From: G963663495 sp963663495
GTDB lineage: Bacteria; Bacteroidota; Rhodothermia; Rhodothermales; Bin80
Reading direction: 5' to 3'
NCBI GenBank assembly: GCA_963663495.1
Contig: OY760427.1
Location: 2,542,001-2,606,000 of the forward strand
DNA: 64,000 nt
Every line of letters begins with the position of its first letter. Within the stretch, counting starts at the first letter, position 1. The notes under the pieces were generated by a model. The model worked only from the letters and a program-made list of their open reading frames with translations. It searched no databases and had not been told where the DNA came from. Positions 24,837-34,333 of the stretch are shown one piece after another. Position numbers and translations under genes: made by a program.

Positions 24837-25649
24837 TTACAATTCCGATCGAAGACAGCGCAGCCGTGCTACCACGGACAAATGATCGGATGCAGTCATG
24901 CTCGGGATCGTTTCAAACGATAGCACCTCCAACTCCGTACTCACCAGAATGTAGTCCAGTCGCCGAAGCAGCATACCCCTGAATCCGGTATAGGTCTCTT
25001 CCGGTCCCGACGGCGCGCTAAGCGGCACGGACCGCGCATCAGCCAACCTGCCGGCAGTCAGCGTTTCCAATACTTCTGAGCCAGGTAACGCATTGAAATC
25101 ACCCATCACAACCACGCAGCCCGTCGGGGATAAGTTGTCCGCCCTTTCCACAATCAAACGCGCACTCTGCAGACGAGCCTCCTCGCCGCGATGATCGAAG
25201 TGGGTGTTGATTATCATTGTCGTGTCCTCACTGATCTTGTCCTCAAACGCAGCCCATGTCGCAATCCGTGGCAAAGCAGCATCCCAACCGACACTCCCAA
25301 TTTCCAGCGGAAACTGAGAAAGCCAGAACCTGCCACTGCGAACCACACGGAAACGGTCACGCCTGTAAAAGATTGCCGCGTACTCCCCGCCTTCATGCCC
25401 GTCATCACGCCCTACACCTATCCACCCAAAAGCCGGCAGCACTCGGGCCAGGTTCTGCATCTGGTGATGCAATGCTTCCTGAATACCGATGATATCCGCA
25501 GCGCTCATGATAGCGGCTACCTCTTCTGCCCGGTACTGCCAGCTCCGCTCCCCATCGCCGGGATTGTCATACCGAATATTGAAGGTCATAACCATTAACG
25601 AGGTGTCTGGAGATACACCTAATAGCCCTAGCAGAATAAGTACCGCCAT
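24837..25649 (-). CDS. Endonuclease/exonuclease/phosphatase family protein
   Basis: A 270-residue protein with the EEP metal-dependent hydrolase motifs in order: MTFNIRYDNPGDGERSW near residue 20, IIGIQEALHHQMQNL near 53 (catalytic Glu), INTHFDHRGEEAR near 148, VVMGDFNALPGSE near 178, and the final SDHLSVVARL near 255 (Asp-His pair). A hydrophobic N-terminus (AVLILLGLLGVSPDTSLM) suggests export or membrane tethering. Family members hydrolyse phosphodiesters in nucleic acids, sphingomyelin or inositol phosphates. The substrate cannot be told from sequence, although the MTFNIRYD start is typical of a widespread secreted subgroup. It lies four bases after the moaA stop and is probably the last gene of that transcript. 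Confidence 0.85.
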   Translation of the reverse strand: MAVLILLGLLGVSPDTSLMVMTFNIRYDNPGDGERSWQYRAEEVAAIMSAADIIGIQEALHHQMQNLARVLPAFGWIGVGRDDGHEGGEYAAIFYRRDRFRVVRSGRFWLSQFPLEIGSVGWDAALPRIATWAAFEDKISEDTTMIINTHFDHRGEEARLQSARLIVERADNLSPTGCVVVMGDFNALPGSEVLETLTAGRLADARSVPLSAPSGPEETYTGFRGMLLRRLDYILVSTELEVLSFETIPSMTASDHLSVVARLRCLRSEL

Positions 25650-25653
25650 GCTC

Positions 25654-26736
25654 CTAACCTCCTATCGTTATCATGGGACGATTTTGTGAGGCGGCGATAT
25701 TGAGCATGCCTGCGTGCCGCGCGTGTTTTCGCGCGACCGCACTACTGATTACCTGAAGCAGGTCACCATCCGAGGCTCCCATGCGAATCACATCGCGCAA
25801 GCTTACCTCCGCGGCACCAAACAGGCATACCTTCAGGTTACCGTCGGCAGTAATCCGCAACCTGTTACACCCCTCACAAAAATTCTCGGTCATTGAGGTG
25901 ATAAAGCTGACAGTCCCTTCAAAACCCGGAACCCTGTAGGTCTTGGCAGTGTCGTGGCGCAGGTTATGTACGCGCTCCAGCGGAAACCTTTGCCGGATGT
26001 GACGGAGCATGGCGCGGTAGGAATACAGGGCATCCACACCCCACGAGTTGCCGTCAAACGGCATAAACTCTATAAAACGAACATCTACGGGTTTGTCGCG
26101 AGTCCACTCCACAAAATTCCCAAGCTCGTCGTCATTCATACCGCGCATTACGACACAGTTAACCTTTAGCGGGCAAAACCCCCTCCTGATCGCGCCGCGG
26201 ATCGCAGCCATAACCAACCCACGTCCGCGGCGCCGCGTGATACTGAAGAAGCGGTCGTCGCGCAGCGTATCCAGACTGATGTTTAGCTGGCTCAACCCAG
26301 CCGCCTGCAGCCGATCCAGCTTCTTGCTCAAAAGCAGACCATTGGTTGTCATGGCCAGCGTCGAAAGGCCGGGCAGCGCCGCCAGACGGGCAACGATCGT
26401 TTCTACACCCGGCCGCAATAGAGGCTCTCCCCCGGTCAGTCTGATTTTTGTCACCCCCTGCTGCACAAAAAGGCGTGCGAGCCGCACGATTTCCTCATCC
26501 TGCAACAGCTCCTCCCCGGGCGTCCACTCAAGACCATCTTCAGGCATGCAGTAGCGACATCGCAAATTACAATGCTCTACCAGAGAAATTCGCAGGTACG
26601 TATGCCGACGACCAAAATTATCATCCAGAACATGGCGCTCTCCGCTGGACGGGTCATGCCGCAACCCGAAACCCTCCGGTACATGGTCCTGCGGATGGCT
26701 GCGCCGGCGGTCCTGCAACTGGTCAAGCTCTATCAT
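25654..26736 (-). CDS. moaA: GTP 3',8-cyclase MoaA
   Basis: A 360-residue radical SAM enzyme for the first step of molybdopterin synthesis, converting GTP to 3',8-cyclo-7,8-dihydro-GTP. The N-terminal [4Fe-4S] site is CNLRCRYCMPE (C-x3-C-x2-C) near residue 57. KIRLTGGEPLLRPG follows. The C-terminal cluster site is CEGCNRLRITADGNLKVC, and the chain ends in the family's essential Gly-Gly. The N-terminus has a ~45-residue extension before YLRISL, so the true start could be internal. Its start overlaps the mobA stop by four bases (ATGA). It belongs to a molybdoenzyme operon with fdhD and an FdhF/YdeP-type oxidoreductase. Confidence 0.95.
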   Translation of the reverse strand: MIELDQLQDRRRSHPQDHVPEGFGLRHDPSSGERHVLDDNFGRRHTYLRISLVEHCNLRCRYCMPEDGLEWTPGEELLQDEEIVRLARLFVQQGVTKIRLTGGEPLLRPGVETIVARLAALPGLSTLAMTTNGLLLSKKLDRLQAAGLSQLNISLDTLRDDRFFSITRRRGRGLVMAAIRGAIRRGFCPLKVNCVVMRGMNDDELGNFVEWTRDKPVDVRFIEFMPFDGNSWGVDALYSYRAMLRHIRQRFPLERVHNLRHDTAKTYRVPGFEGTVSFITSMTENFCEGCNRLRITADGNLKVCLFGAAEVSLRDVIRMGASDGDLLQVISSAVARKHARHAGMLNIAASQNRPMITIGG

Positions 26737-27305
26737 GTATCCAAGGCCGCAAGATCCTCTGGCGTATTGATGTTCACAAGGTACTCCTCTGCTACACGGA
26801 CGTAGCGCGTATCACTAAGTGCATTCACAAGCGACCTGAGAGAAAGGATGCGTTGCCGCAGATGCATCTCCACCAAGGGTAGTGTGCTCTCGTGATACGC
26901 TGCACACAGCGGATGGACCCTACCTCCGGGCTCCACGCTGATTACGGCAGAAACAGGGTACATGGTCTGTTCAATGATTCTCCCCAGCAGTGACGGCGTA
27001 ATGCGCGGCACATCGCAGGCGAGAACCAGGAGCCAAGGAGTCTTCATGGCCGTAAGGCCTGCATAGATTCCTGCAAGAGGACCCGCATCAGGCATCGGAT
27101 CAACGACATGGATGGTTCCAGCCACACGGTAGTCTGTGCGATCGTCCCCTACACCGATGAAAATTCTGGTCGTCACAGTGGCAAGCGCAGCGGCTACATG
27201 GTCGATAATTCGCATTCCCTGCCACTGACATGTTGCTTTGTCACGCCCCAATCGCCGGCTGCTGCCCCCTGCCAATATCAGGCCCGTTATATTCGCACAC
27301 CGCAT
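26733..27305 (-). CDS. mobA: Molybdenum cofactor guanylyltransferase MobA
   Basis: 190 residues, normal length. It attaches GMP to molybdopterin to make the MGD form needed by DMSO-reductase-family enzymes such as the one encoded just upstream. The nucleotidyltransferase signature LILAGGSSRRLGRDKA lies at the N-terminus. DAGPLAGIYAGL and VLACDVPRITP (metal-binding Asp) follow. The start codon overlaps the stop of the oxidoreductase gene by one base (TGATG) and the end overlaps moaA by four, so the three are translationally coupled. Confidence 0.93.
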   Translation of the reverse strand: MRCANITGLILAGGSSRRLGRDKATCQWQGMRIIDHVAAALATVTTRIFIGVGDDRTDYRVAGTIHVVDPMPDAGPLAGIYAGLTAMKTPWLLVLACDVPRITPSLLGRIIEQTMYPVSAVISVEPGGRVHPLCAAYHESTLPLVEMHLRQRILSLRSLVNALSDTRYVRVAEEYLVNINTPEDLAALDT

Positions 27306-29548
27306 CAGTCCAAGCGGATAACCACGGACTTTGACGCTGGAGTATTGCTGCGGGAAGCCGTATGGCTAATCGGCACCAGTACATTGGCCTCCGGGAAGTA
27401 GGTGGCTGCGCACCGCGACGGAATGGGATACGGTATGGCACGAAACCCTTGTACGGACCGCGATTCGCCATCATACAAACTCGTAATAACAACCTCCTGA
27501 CCCGCACTAATGCCTTCACGCTTCATGTCCTGCGGATTAAGGAAGATTACGTTGCGCCCCTTCTTTATGCCTCGGTAACGGTCTCCCAGTCCGTATACTT
27601 CAGTGTTGAACTGATCATGACTCCGAATAGTCATCATCGTGTACTCTCCGTCATCAAGGCGAAAGGACGGAGGATTGTGAATTGTGAACTGCGCCTTTCC
27701 CGATGGTGTAACAAATTGCCGGTTGCACGCAGGGTTCGGAAGTGCGAAGCCATTCGGGCGGCGAACAAGCTCATTATACCGGTCAAAGCCGGGGATCACT
27801 TCCTCAATCGCGGATCGAATATGATCGTAGTCGCCTGCAAAGTGCTTCCACGGACTATGCTCTCCGAGGACCCGTGCGGCCAGACTGGCAACTATCCATA
27901 TTTCACTCCGTAAGTCACTGGACGCCGGCTCAAGAACACCGGTGGTTCCGTGAACGATGCCCATGGAGTTTTCTACCGAGAGCACTTGGGGGCGCCCCCG
28001 CTGCACGTCACGCTCAGTGCGTGCCAGGCACGGCAGAATAATTGATTCCTTCCCGGGTGTCAAATGGCTACGGTTGAGAGTCGTGGAAACGTGAGCCGCC
28101 AAGGTGCAGTTCGACAACGCCTCGGCGGTATAGGTTGTGTCCGGTGCAGCAGATACGAAGTTGCCTCCCAAAGAAAGAAAAACCCCTATGTCTCCGCGAT
28201 GCATGGCCCGGATTGCATCAACCGTGTCTAGTCCGGGCTCAAGCGGCGGACGAAAACCAAAACGGTTGCCCAAGTACTCCAGGAAGGCAATCGTGGGTCG
28301 GGAAGTGATCCCGACCGTCCGATCTCCCTGTACATTGGAATGGCCGCGCACAGGACACACTCCTGCACCTGGCTTTCCAATGCACCCCTTGAGTAACATT
28401 AGGTTTACGATCGACTGAATGTTGGCGACCGCATGCTCGTGCTGCGTCATTCCCATAGCCCAGCACGCAACAATACGATCTGAACGCATGATCGCCTGCG
28501 CGATCTTTTCAATCACACGTGACGGCACACCACTGAGCTCAACGAGGCGCTCGTCACTCATTGACATCAGGTGGCTACGCAGTTCTTCAAACCCCTGCGT
28601 GTACCGATGAATGAACTTGCGGTCAAGAACATTACCGGGGTCATTTTCCTCGGCCTCAAGCATTTGCTTCATCACCGCGCTCAAGAACGCCACATCTCCC
28701 CCAATACGCACCTGAGCAAAATATCTTGTCAGCGGAACAGCCTTGCCGACAATGGCTGCGAGTTTTTGCGGATTGCGAAAACGCGACAGACCCGCTTCGG
28801 GCAGCGGGTTAACATGAACTATAATGGCACCACGCAGCGCAGCCTCCTCCAGCGTTGACAGCATGCGAGGATGATTCGTGCCCGGGTTCTGACCGATCAC
28901 CAGGATGAGGTCCGCACGCGAAAAATCTTCCAGCTTTACCGTGCCTTTCCCCACGCCCAAGGTCTCCTTCAACGCGACACCGCTGGATTCGTGGCACATG
29001 TTAGAGCAATCCGGCAGGTTGTTCGTACCAAATCTGCGAGCCAACAGTTGAAACAGAAATGCTGCTTCGTTGCTTGCCCTTCCTGAGGTATAGAAGACAG
29101 CTCTGTCCGGACTGCTCAGTGCCCGCAGATGGTCTGCAACCGATCGCAGCGCCGTATCCCAGGAGATGGGTTGGTAATGATCTTTACCCTTGTGCAAAAC
29201 CATGGGAGTCGTGAGCCTCCCTTGCCTGTTCAGCCAGTGATCCGGCTGCTTCCCCAGTTCGACCACGGACCAACGCCGGAAAAACTCAGGTGTCACCCTT
29301 TTCCTGGTGGCTGCATTCGCAACGGCCTTAACCCCATTCTCGCAAAATTCTGCTGCGGAAGGAACGGTCGGGTCCGGCCAGGCACAGCTTGGACAGTCAA
29401 AGCCTTCCTGCTGGTTAACAGCGCGAAGTGTTTTGATGGTGCGCACAAGTCCCATCTTCCCTAGTCCGTGACGCGCCGCACTTAGGATGGCCGCCAAGCC
29501 TCCCGACTCCTCCTTCGGCGATGACCACCCGACTTTCTTCATCCTCAC
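27305..29548 (-). CDS. FdhF/YdeP-family molybdopterin oxidoreductase
   Basis: A 747-residue bis-MGD enzyme of the DMSO reductase superfamily, starting with GTG at 29548 (ATG at 29542 is possible). The N-terminus carries GFDCPSCAWPDP and, further in, DCSNMCHESSGVAL. These are typical of the YdeP/FdhF-like subfamily, which lacks the classical N-terminal four-Cys ferredoxin motif. GQNPGTNHPRML, GAGVCPVRGHSNVQG and a C-terminal molydopterin dinucleotide-binding domain (RSHDQFNTEVYGLGDRYRG, FLNPQDM) are present. The substrate is unknown: members are called formate dehydrogenase-like or acid-resistance proteins. Company with fdhD argues that its cofactor needs FdhD-type sulfuration. The start overlaps the preceding gene by GTGA. 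Confidence 0.9.
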   Translation of the reverse strand: MRMKKVGWSSPKEESGGLAAILSAARHGLGKMGLVRTIKTLRAVNQQEGFDCPSCAWPDPTVPSAAEFCENGVKAVANAATRKRVTPEFFRRWSVVELGKQPDHWLNRQGRLTTPMVLHKGKDHYQPISWDTALRSVADHLRALSSPDRAVFYTSGRASNEAAFLFQLLARRFGTNNLPDCSNMCHESSGVALKETLGVGKGTVKLEDFSRADLILVIGQNPGTNHPRMLSTLEEAALRGAIIVHVNPLPEAGLSRFRNPQKLAAIVGKAVPLTRYFAQVRIGGDVAFLSAVMKQMLEAEENDPGNVLDRKFIHRYTQGFEELRSHLMSMSDERLVELSGVPSRVIEKIAQAIMRSDRIVACWAMGMTQHEHAVANIQSIVNLMLLKGCIGKPGAGVCPVRGHSNVQGDRTVGITSRPTIAFLEYLGNRFGFRPPLEPGLDTVDAIRAMHRGDIGVFLSLGGNFVSAAPDTTYTAEALSNCTLAAHVSTTLNRSHLTPGKESIILPCLARTERDVQRGRPQVLSVENSMGIVHGTTGVLEPASSDLRSEIWIVASLAARVLGEHSPWKHFAGDYDHIRSAIEEVIPGFDRYNELVRRPNGFALPNPACNRQFVTPSGKAQFTIHNPPSFRLDDGEYTMMTIRSHDQFNTEVYGLGDRYRGIKKGRNVIFLNPQDMKREGISAGQEVVITSLYDGESRSVQGFRAIPYPIPSRCAATYFPEANVLVPISHTASRSNTPASKSVVIRLD

Positions 29549-29850
29549 GTATGTCTACAGGGCAGGTCCATCTCAATTAACACCCTAATCTTACCAGCGG
29601 TCCCGTTCCAAAGCGTCGCATTTTTCGACTTATCCCAGCCTTGTACCGCGAGCTTCGGTATACGCACGGTGATAGCGCCTGCCTCAAAGGCAGCTTCCAG
29701 GTTTTCCTTACCGATCAGGACCCGATAGATCAAACATTTATCGTTTGAAAAAGGCAGTGCACAAACTACCTCACCTGACGTTGTGAGGGTTGAGACATCC
29801 GCTGCTGATAGCCGAATTCGCAGCGAATCCCCGTGGAGGCGCAGCTTCAC
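29545..29850 (-). CDS. DUF7009-like small protein
   Basis: I place the start at GTG 29850 rather than the ATG at 29892. This gives a 4-base GTGA overlap with the fdhD stop, and the protein then begins at the conserved-looking motif VKLRLHGDSLRIRLS. The 101-residue product is beta-rich with AGAITVRIPKLAVQGWDKS near its C-terminal half. It resembles the DUF7009 family, which I recall only by its N-terminal K-x-R-x-x-x-x-S-x-R-x-R-L pattern, so the name is tentative. Its position between fdhD and the oxidoreductase gene, with 4-base overlaps on both sides, suggests a role in maturation or assembly of that enzyme. Confidence 0.6.
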   Translation of the reverse strand: MKLRLHGDSLRIRLSAADVSTLTTSGEVVCALPFSNDKCLIYRVLIGKENLEAAFEAGAITVRIPKLAVQGWDKSKNATLWNGTAGKIRVLIEMDLPCRHT

Positions 29851-30671
29851 AGGATCCTGTTCCGACCTGCGTACACATTGAATTGGGTGCATTTTGCAAA
29901 TCCGACAAGTGTAAGCCCATACTTCCGTGCCAGGTCCACGGCCAGCGTTGTTGGTGCTCCGACAGCAACAATGACAGAAATCCCTGCCATATATGCCTTT
30001 TGAATGACTTCAAAGCTTACGCGCCCGCTCACGGCTAGTGCCGCCGCACGCGGGTGCGCATACCCTTCCATGACCTGCCAACCTACAACCTTGTCCACCG
30101 CATTGTGACGTCCCACATCCTCCATCACTATCATTAACTCCCCGGTCTCCTGCAGCAGGGCCGCGCCATGCAGTCCTCCTGTACTCCGGAAAACAGTCTG
30201 ACTCGCAAGTAGCCGATCAGGAAGCTCCCGAATCACATCGGCCCGCATTGTTACCTCCACGGGGGCAAAACGGCGCCGATTCGGCAGATCCAGCGCCTGC
30301 TTGGATTTCTTGCCACACACGCCGCAACTGCTGAAAATATTGAACAACCGATTCAGCCGCTTGCACGCCGTCCTGGGATGGCGACCGAGCGAGATATTTA
30401 CAGCGTCCGTCAGCCGAGGATCGGGACCCGCACGGATAACATCGGACAACGAATGGATTATCCCCTCTGCAAAAAGGAAGCCAACAGCGAGCGCTACATC
30501 ATCTCCCGGCGTACGCATGGTTACAGCCACCGTCTGCACCCGCGCATTCGGCTGCTTCATGCGTATCTCCAGTGGTGCCTCTACCGCGACGGAATCTTTT
30601 ACCTTGGAAATCGCAGTCGTCGTATACCGTGTCACCCCCCTCGAAAGCGCTCCGGGGCGTGTCGTTTTCAT
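29847..30671 (-). CDS. fdhD: Formate dehydrogenase accessory sulfurtransferase FdhD
   Basis: The start is ATG 30671, preceded by AAAGG six bases away. The 114 codons upstream in the same frame are open but not protein-like. The 274-residue protein carries VEAPLEIRM near the N-terminus, TMRTPGDDVALAVGFLFAEG, and the catalytic SSCGVCGKKS (C-x2-C) near residue 120. STGGLHGAAL and EDVGRHNAVDKVVG follow. FdhD moves sulfur from a cysteine desulfurase to the molybdenum of bis-MGD in formate dehydrogenases. It heads an operon with DUF7009-like, oxidoreductase, mobA and moaA genes and is divergent from argG, sharing a ~106-base control region. Confidence 0.93.
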   Translation of the reverse strand: MKTTRPGALSRGVTRYTTTAISKVKDSVAVEAPLEIRMKQPNARVQTVAVTMRTPGDDVALAVGFLFAEGIIHSLSDVIRAGPDPRLTDAVNISLGRHPRTACKRLNRLFNIFSSCGVCGKKSKQALDLPNRRRFAPVEVTMRADVIRELPDRLLASQTVFRSTGGLHGAALLQETGELMIVMEDVGRHNAVDKVVGWQVMEGYAHPRAAALAVSGRVSFEVIQKAYMAGISVIVAVGAPTTLAVDLARKYGLTLVGFAKCTQFNVYAGRNRIL

Positions 30672-30777
30672 GCTAACCTTTTGCACAAGACAGCGCATAC
30701 ATGAATATACGACAGGATGCGTGTAGCAACCTTTTGACCCGCCTTCCGGTTGAACGGGCGCCCAAATAGGTTTCGTA

Positions 30778-31980
30778 ATGGCGATAGCATTAGCTTTCAG
30801 CGGCGGTTTGGATACATCGTTCTGTGTTCCGTATCTGAAGGAGACATTCCGGGAGCCCGTTATTACCGTGACCATCGATACGGGCGGGCTGGAGCCCGGC
30901 GCACACGCTGCGCTGGAAGAAAAGGCCCTGAGCCTTGGTGCCTCTCGGCATTTTACCATTGATGGAAAGCCAGCTCTCTTTGATGACCACTTGCAGTACC
31001 TCATTATGGGCAATGTCCTGCGTGGCAGCGTTTACCCGCTGTGCGTGGGTTCCGAACGCGTGGTGCAAGCCACAAAGCTGGTGGAGGTGGCCAAGGCACA
31101 AGGCGCCCGTGCCATCGCTCATGGATGCACCGGAGCTGGTAATGATCAGGTTCGGTTTGATGTGGTTATCCGCCTCCTTGCGGACGACATGGAGATCATC
31201 GCCCCAATTCGAGATAAAGGGCTTACCCGTCAGGAAACTACGGAATATCTTGGATCAAGGGGCCATACCATACCACCATCAACTACCTCTTACTCGGTAA
31301 ATACCGGCCTCTGGGGCACCACTATAGGAGGAGCTGAGACGCACACTACCACCGCTCCCCTCCCCGACCATGCATACCCTGACACCATATCCCCAACAAA
31401 AGCTCCCGACGCTGCAGAATCTATCGAGCTGATTTTCGAAAAAGGACTGCCCGTGGCACTTTCCGGCCAGCCGCTGGACGGCGTTGACCTCGTACTTGGC
31501 TTAAGCACCGTGGGGGCACGGCATGGCATCGGACGCGGTATCCATGTGGGCGACACGATTTTGGGACTCAAAGGACGCGTTGCATTTGAAGCACCAGGGC
31601 CAATGATACTGTTGGCAGCCCATCGCGAACTGGAAAAGATCGTGCTCACCAAGTGGCAACGGTTCCAGAAGGATCAGTTGGCAGAATTGTATGGCATGCT
31701 GCTCCACGAGGGACAACACTTTGATCCGGTGATGCGCGATATTGAGGCATTCTTGCAGTCGTCGCAGACGGTCGTCAGCGGTACCGTGCAGGTACGGCTC
31801 TATAAGGGGAATGTCTCGGTGATCGGTTGCGACAGTCCCCATTCCATGTTCAACACGGATATCGCTCATTACGGGGAACATGCCTCCTTGTGGGACGGAC
31901 GCGATGCGGAAGGATTCTGTCGCATCGTAGGGTTGCAAGCCTATCTGGCCCGCAAATCGCGAGTGGAGCCCGGTGATTGA
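30778..31980 (+). CDS. argG: Argininosuccinate synthase
   Basis: A 400-residue enzyme joining citrulline and aspartate with ATP. The N-terminal PP-loop is ALAFSGGLDTS. HGCTGAGNDQVRFD near residue 115, TSYSVNTGLWG near 175 and the C-terminal FNTDIAHYGEHA are family signatures. It is the first gene of the arg operon, although the reaction comes late in the pathway. Its stop overlaps the argC start region. In organisms using N-acetylated intermediates, citrulline for ArgG comes from deacetylation of acetylcitrulline by ArgE, encoded later in this operon. argH is not in the window. Confidence 0.97.
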   Translation: MAIALAFSGGLDTSFCVPYLKETFREPVITVTIDTGGLEPGAHAALEEKALSLGASRHFTIDGKPALFDDHLQYLIMGNVLRGSVYPLCVGSERVVQATKLVEVAKAQGARAIAHGCTGAGNDQVRFDVVIRLLADDMEIIAPIRDKGLTRQETTEYLGSRGHTIPPSTTSYSVNTGLWGTTIGGAETHTTTAPLPDHAYPDTISPTKAPDAAESIELIFEKGLPVALSGQPLDGVDLVLGLSTVGARHGIGRGIHVGDTILGLKGRVAFEAPGPMILLAAHRELEKIVLTKWQRFQKDQLAELYGMLLHEGQHFDPVMRDIEAFLQSSQTVVSGTVQVRLYKGNVSVIGCDSPHSMFNTDIAHYGEHASLWDGRDAEGFCRIVGLQAYLARKSRVEPGD

Positions 31981-33007
31981 CTGCATGTCCTGCGAAACCA
32001 CATCGTCTGTTGCAGTGCTGCATGGCGGAGGCTATGCAGGGCGTGAGCTGATCCAACTCCTTGTACGCCATCCCTACACGGCACTGACTGCGGTCACAAG
32101 CCGCACATTCGCCGGCGGGCCCGTCCATACCGCCCACCCGTCGCTACGCGGCCAGACGGACCTGCGATATGTGAACCCCGCAAATGTGGACCTGCTTGCA
32201 ATGGATGCCCTTATCCTCGCTGCCGAGCACGGCAAAGCAGCTGCCGTCGTCCATCAACTGGTCCGGGCCGGATACGATGGTGTAATTATTGATTTAAGTG
32301 CAGACTTCAGGTTTGCGGATGCCGGTGAGTATGAAAAACGGTTCAACCGTTCTCACCCGGCCCCGGATCTGGTGCCACGTTTTTCGTACGGGCTTGCAGA
32401 GGTTTGCGCACCGTACGGCGGGCGCTTCATTGCGAATCCCGGCTGCTTCGCCACTGGCATTGCGTTGGCCTTGCGGCCGATTTCTCAGGCTATAGGTGCG
32501 GTGACAGCGCAGGTCACAGCCCTTACGGGCGCGTCCGGATCAGGAACACTACCCAAACCCACGACCCACTTTCCGTCGAGAGACGGAAATGTGCGTGCCT
32601 ACCGCCCGCTGAACCACCAGCACCTGCCTGAAGTGCTGAGCATGTTGGAGCCGGGATCCAATGTGGCCTTTGTGCCTGTTTCCGGGCCTTGGACGCGCGG
32701 AATTTGGGGGATGGCCTATGTGCAGCTGCCAGGCAGCGTAAGCATGCAGGAGGTGGACGGCTGGTTCAGTGCGGCGTATCCGGCCGGCCGCTGTGTGCGC
32801 ACATGGTCCGGCCAGCTCCCCGAATTGCACTATGCGCTAGGAACACCCTATTGCGATATTGGGTGGACCATCAGAGACGGCGTGCTGGTCATCGTTTTCG
32901 CGCTGGACAACCTGCTGAAAGGCGCCGCCTCCCAAGCGGTGCAGAACCTCAATCTGGTAATGGGCTGGCCAGAAACAGCCGGATTGATAAGGGGTTTATA
33001 TGCCTGA
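31973..33007 (+). CDS. argC: N-acetyl-gamma-glutamyl-phosphate reductase
   Basis: 344 residues starting with GTG 31973, which overlaps the argG end by 8 bases; ATG 31985 is possible. The NADP-binding segment is VAVLHGGGYAGRELIQLL. The catalytic Cys is in IANPGCFATG near residue 155. LTGASGSGTLPKPTTHF and LNHQHLPEV follow, as in ArgC. It reduces N-acetylglutamyl phosphate to the semialdehyde. The lysine-pathway homologue LysY is an alternative, but argG and a transcarbamylase in the same operon make arginine the likely role. A TnpB-type element separates it from the next arg gene. Confidence 0.95.
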   Translation: MIDCMSCETTSSVAVLHGGGYAGRELIQLLVRHPYTALTAVTSRTFAGGPVHTAHPSLRGQTDLRYVNPANVDLLAMDALILAAEHGKAAAVVHQLVRAGYDGVIIDLSADFRFADAGEYEKRFNRSHPAPDLVPRFSYGLAEVCAPYGGRFIANPGCFATGIALALRPISQAIGAVTAQVTALTGASGSGTLPKPTTHFPSRDGNVRAYRPLNHQHLPEVLSMLEPGSNVAFVPVSGPWTRGIWGMAYVQLPGSVSMQEVDGWFSAAYPAGRCVRTWSGQLPELHYALGTPYCDIGWTIRDGVLVIVFALDNLLKGAASQAVQNLNLVMGWPETAGLIRGLYA

Positions 33008-33044
33008 GTACCCCCGACTATGAACCTTTGGCTTGATGGATGTT

Positions 33045-34304
33045 ATGCCCGCAAAGGGTTGTAACAATTCTGCCCGCGTTTGTTCTGTCTATAGAACAAT
33101 TGAATACCGGCTGCCTCCGGGGAGCAAGAGCAAGGGAAAGAAACTAGCCGGGATTGCTGGTGCTTGCAGGTTCGTGTGGAACGCCATACTGGCGCAGTGC
33201 ATCCAGGGATACAAACGGGCAAATGAGTCGGGAGAGAAGCCTCCGTCCGTGAAGTACTTCTTCCCTCTTGGAAAACGGTTTAAAGAACTATGAGATCGCA
33301 CCGAGTGGCTGCCGAAGTACTCGTTCAGCGTGGTGCGCTATACGCTGAAGGTCCAACCCGACGCATGGAAGGCTTGCTTCAATCAAGGTAGGGCTAAACC
33401 GAAGTTCAAAGCCAAATACAGAAGCAATCCATCATTCACCATTCCTGAAGCGGTCAAGATAAAGGATAGACGGATGTTCATCCCCAAGCTTGGATACCTG
33501 AAGATCCGACGTAAAGGAGGCAACCCGTATCCGGATGGGGTTCCTGTAAAAGCCGTGATTCTGCAACGGGTGGGCAAATGGTATGCCTGCACATGCTACA
33601 GGATTGAAGCACCTGAGATAGAAGACAATGGCGTTGCCACAGGGATAGACCGTACCTGCGGACAGGTTGCCACCGTCTCCACCGATGGCAAGCGCGAGAT
33701 CATACGGCAACCGGACGGTAAGCGTAATACGGCAAAACTGCACCGGTATCAACGGAAATCAGCCCGACAGCAGAAAGGATCCAACCGCAGATATCGCACT
33801 AAGAAGCGACTCTGGAAAGCTCACCGAGCGATTGCGATGACCCGCAGGGATACCAATCACCAAGCAAGCCGGAGGATCGCGAATCGCTCTTCTACGGTTG
33901 TGCTGCCAGATCTTTATGTCGTGGCGATGACTTCATCTGCCAAAGGGACTGCTGACAATCCAGGCAAGAACGTCGCCCGGAAGGCAGGGCTGAACCGTAG
34001 CATTAATGCCACCGGATGGGGGCAGTTAGACGGGATGCTGCAGTACAAATGCCGGGAAGTGCTCAAGATCCCAGCCCCTTACACGAGTCAGGACTGCAAC
34101 AACTGCGGTCGCCGGGACAAAGCGAATAGATTGACCCAAAGTAAATTCAAGTGTGTCTCATGTGGATACACCGACAATGCGGACCCTAACGCTGCCGCAA
34201 ACATATTGGTCTCCGGGATTGGGGCGACTGCACGGCGAGGGGCGTTCGGGTTACCGACCCCATTGATCTGTGAAATTGATACGCGAGGGCACTCACGTAG
34301 ATAA
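33045..34304 (+). pseudogene. TnpB-type nuclease of an IS605/IS607-like element, inactivated (copy 1)
   Basis: One frame encodes the whole protein but is interrupted by TGA at 33291-33293, where the copy at 49.2 kb has Arg (CGA to TGA is the simplest change). The RuvC Asp in GIDRT, the C-terminal four-Cys zinc finger (CNNCGRR...CVSCGY) and the last Asp in NADPNAAANIL are present. The middle catalytic Glu, seen as LEDL in the other copy, reads LPDL here. So it has both a nonsense codon and an active-site loss and is very probably dead. It sits between argC and argD in the same direction as the operon, so read-through transcription is expected. Confidence 0.9.
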
Positions 34305-34309
34305 TTCCC
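34221..34309 (+). ncRNA. Candidate omega-RNA/right end of TnpB element 1
   Basis: Nearly identical to the 3' end of the second TnpB copy despite protein decay. A GGGGCG...GGGGCGTTCGGGTTACCGACCCC block overlaps the last codons, followed by a conserved end CACTCACGTA-x-ATAATTCCC. TnpB guides are normally made from this region and the guide would begin just after 34309. Candidate only. Confidence 0.4.
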
Positions 34310-34333
34310 ATTGATAACCTAACCGGTACACTC

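Noticed and set aside
30672..30777. Possible ARG box (ATGAATAT) before argG
   Set aside because: Only one half resembles the ArgR consensus; the second half is not recognisable.
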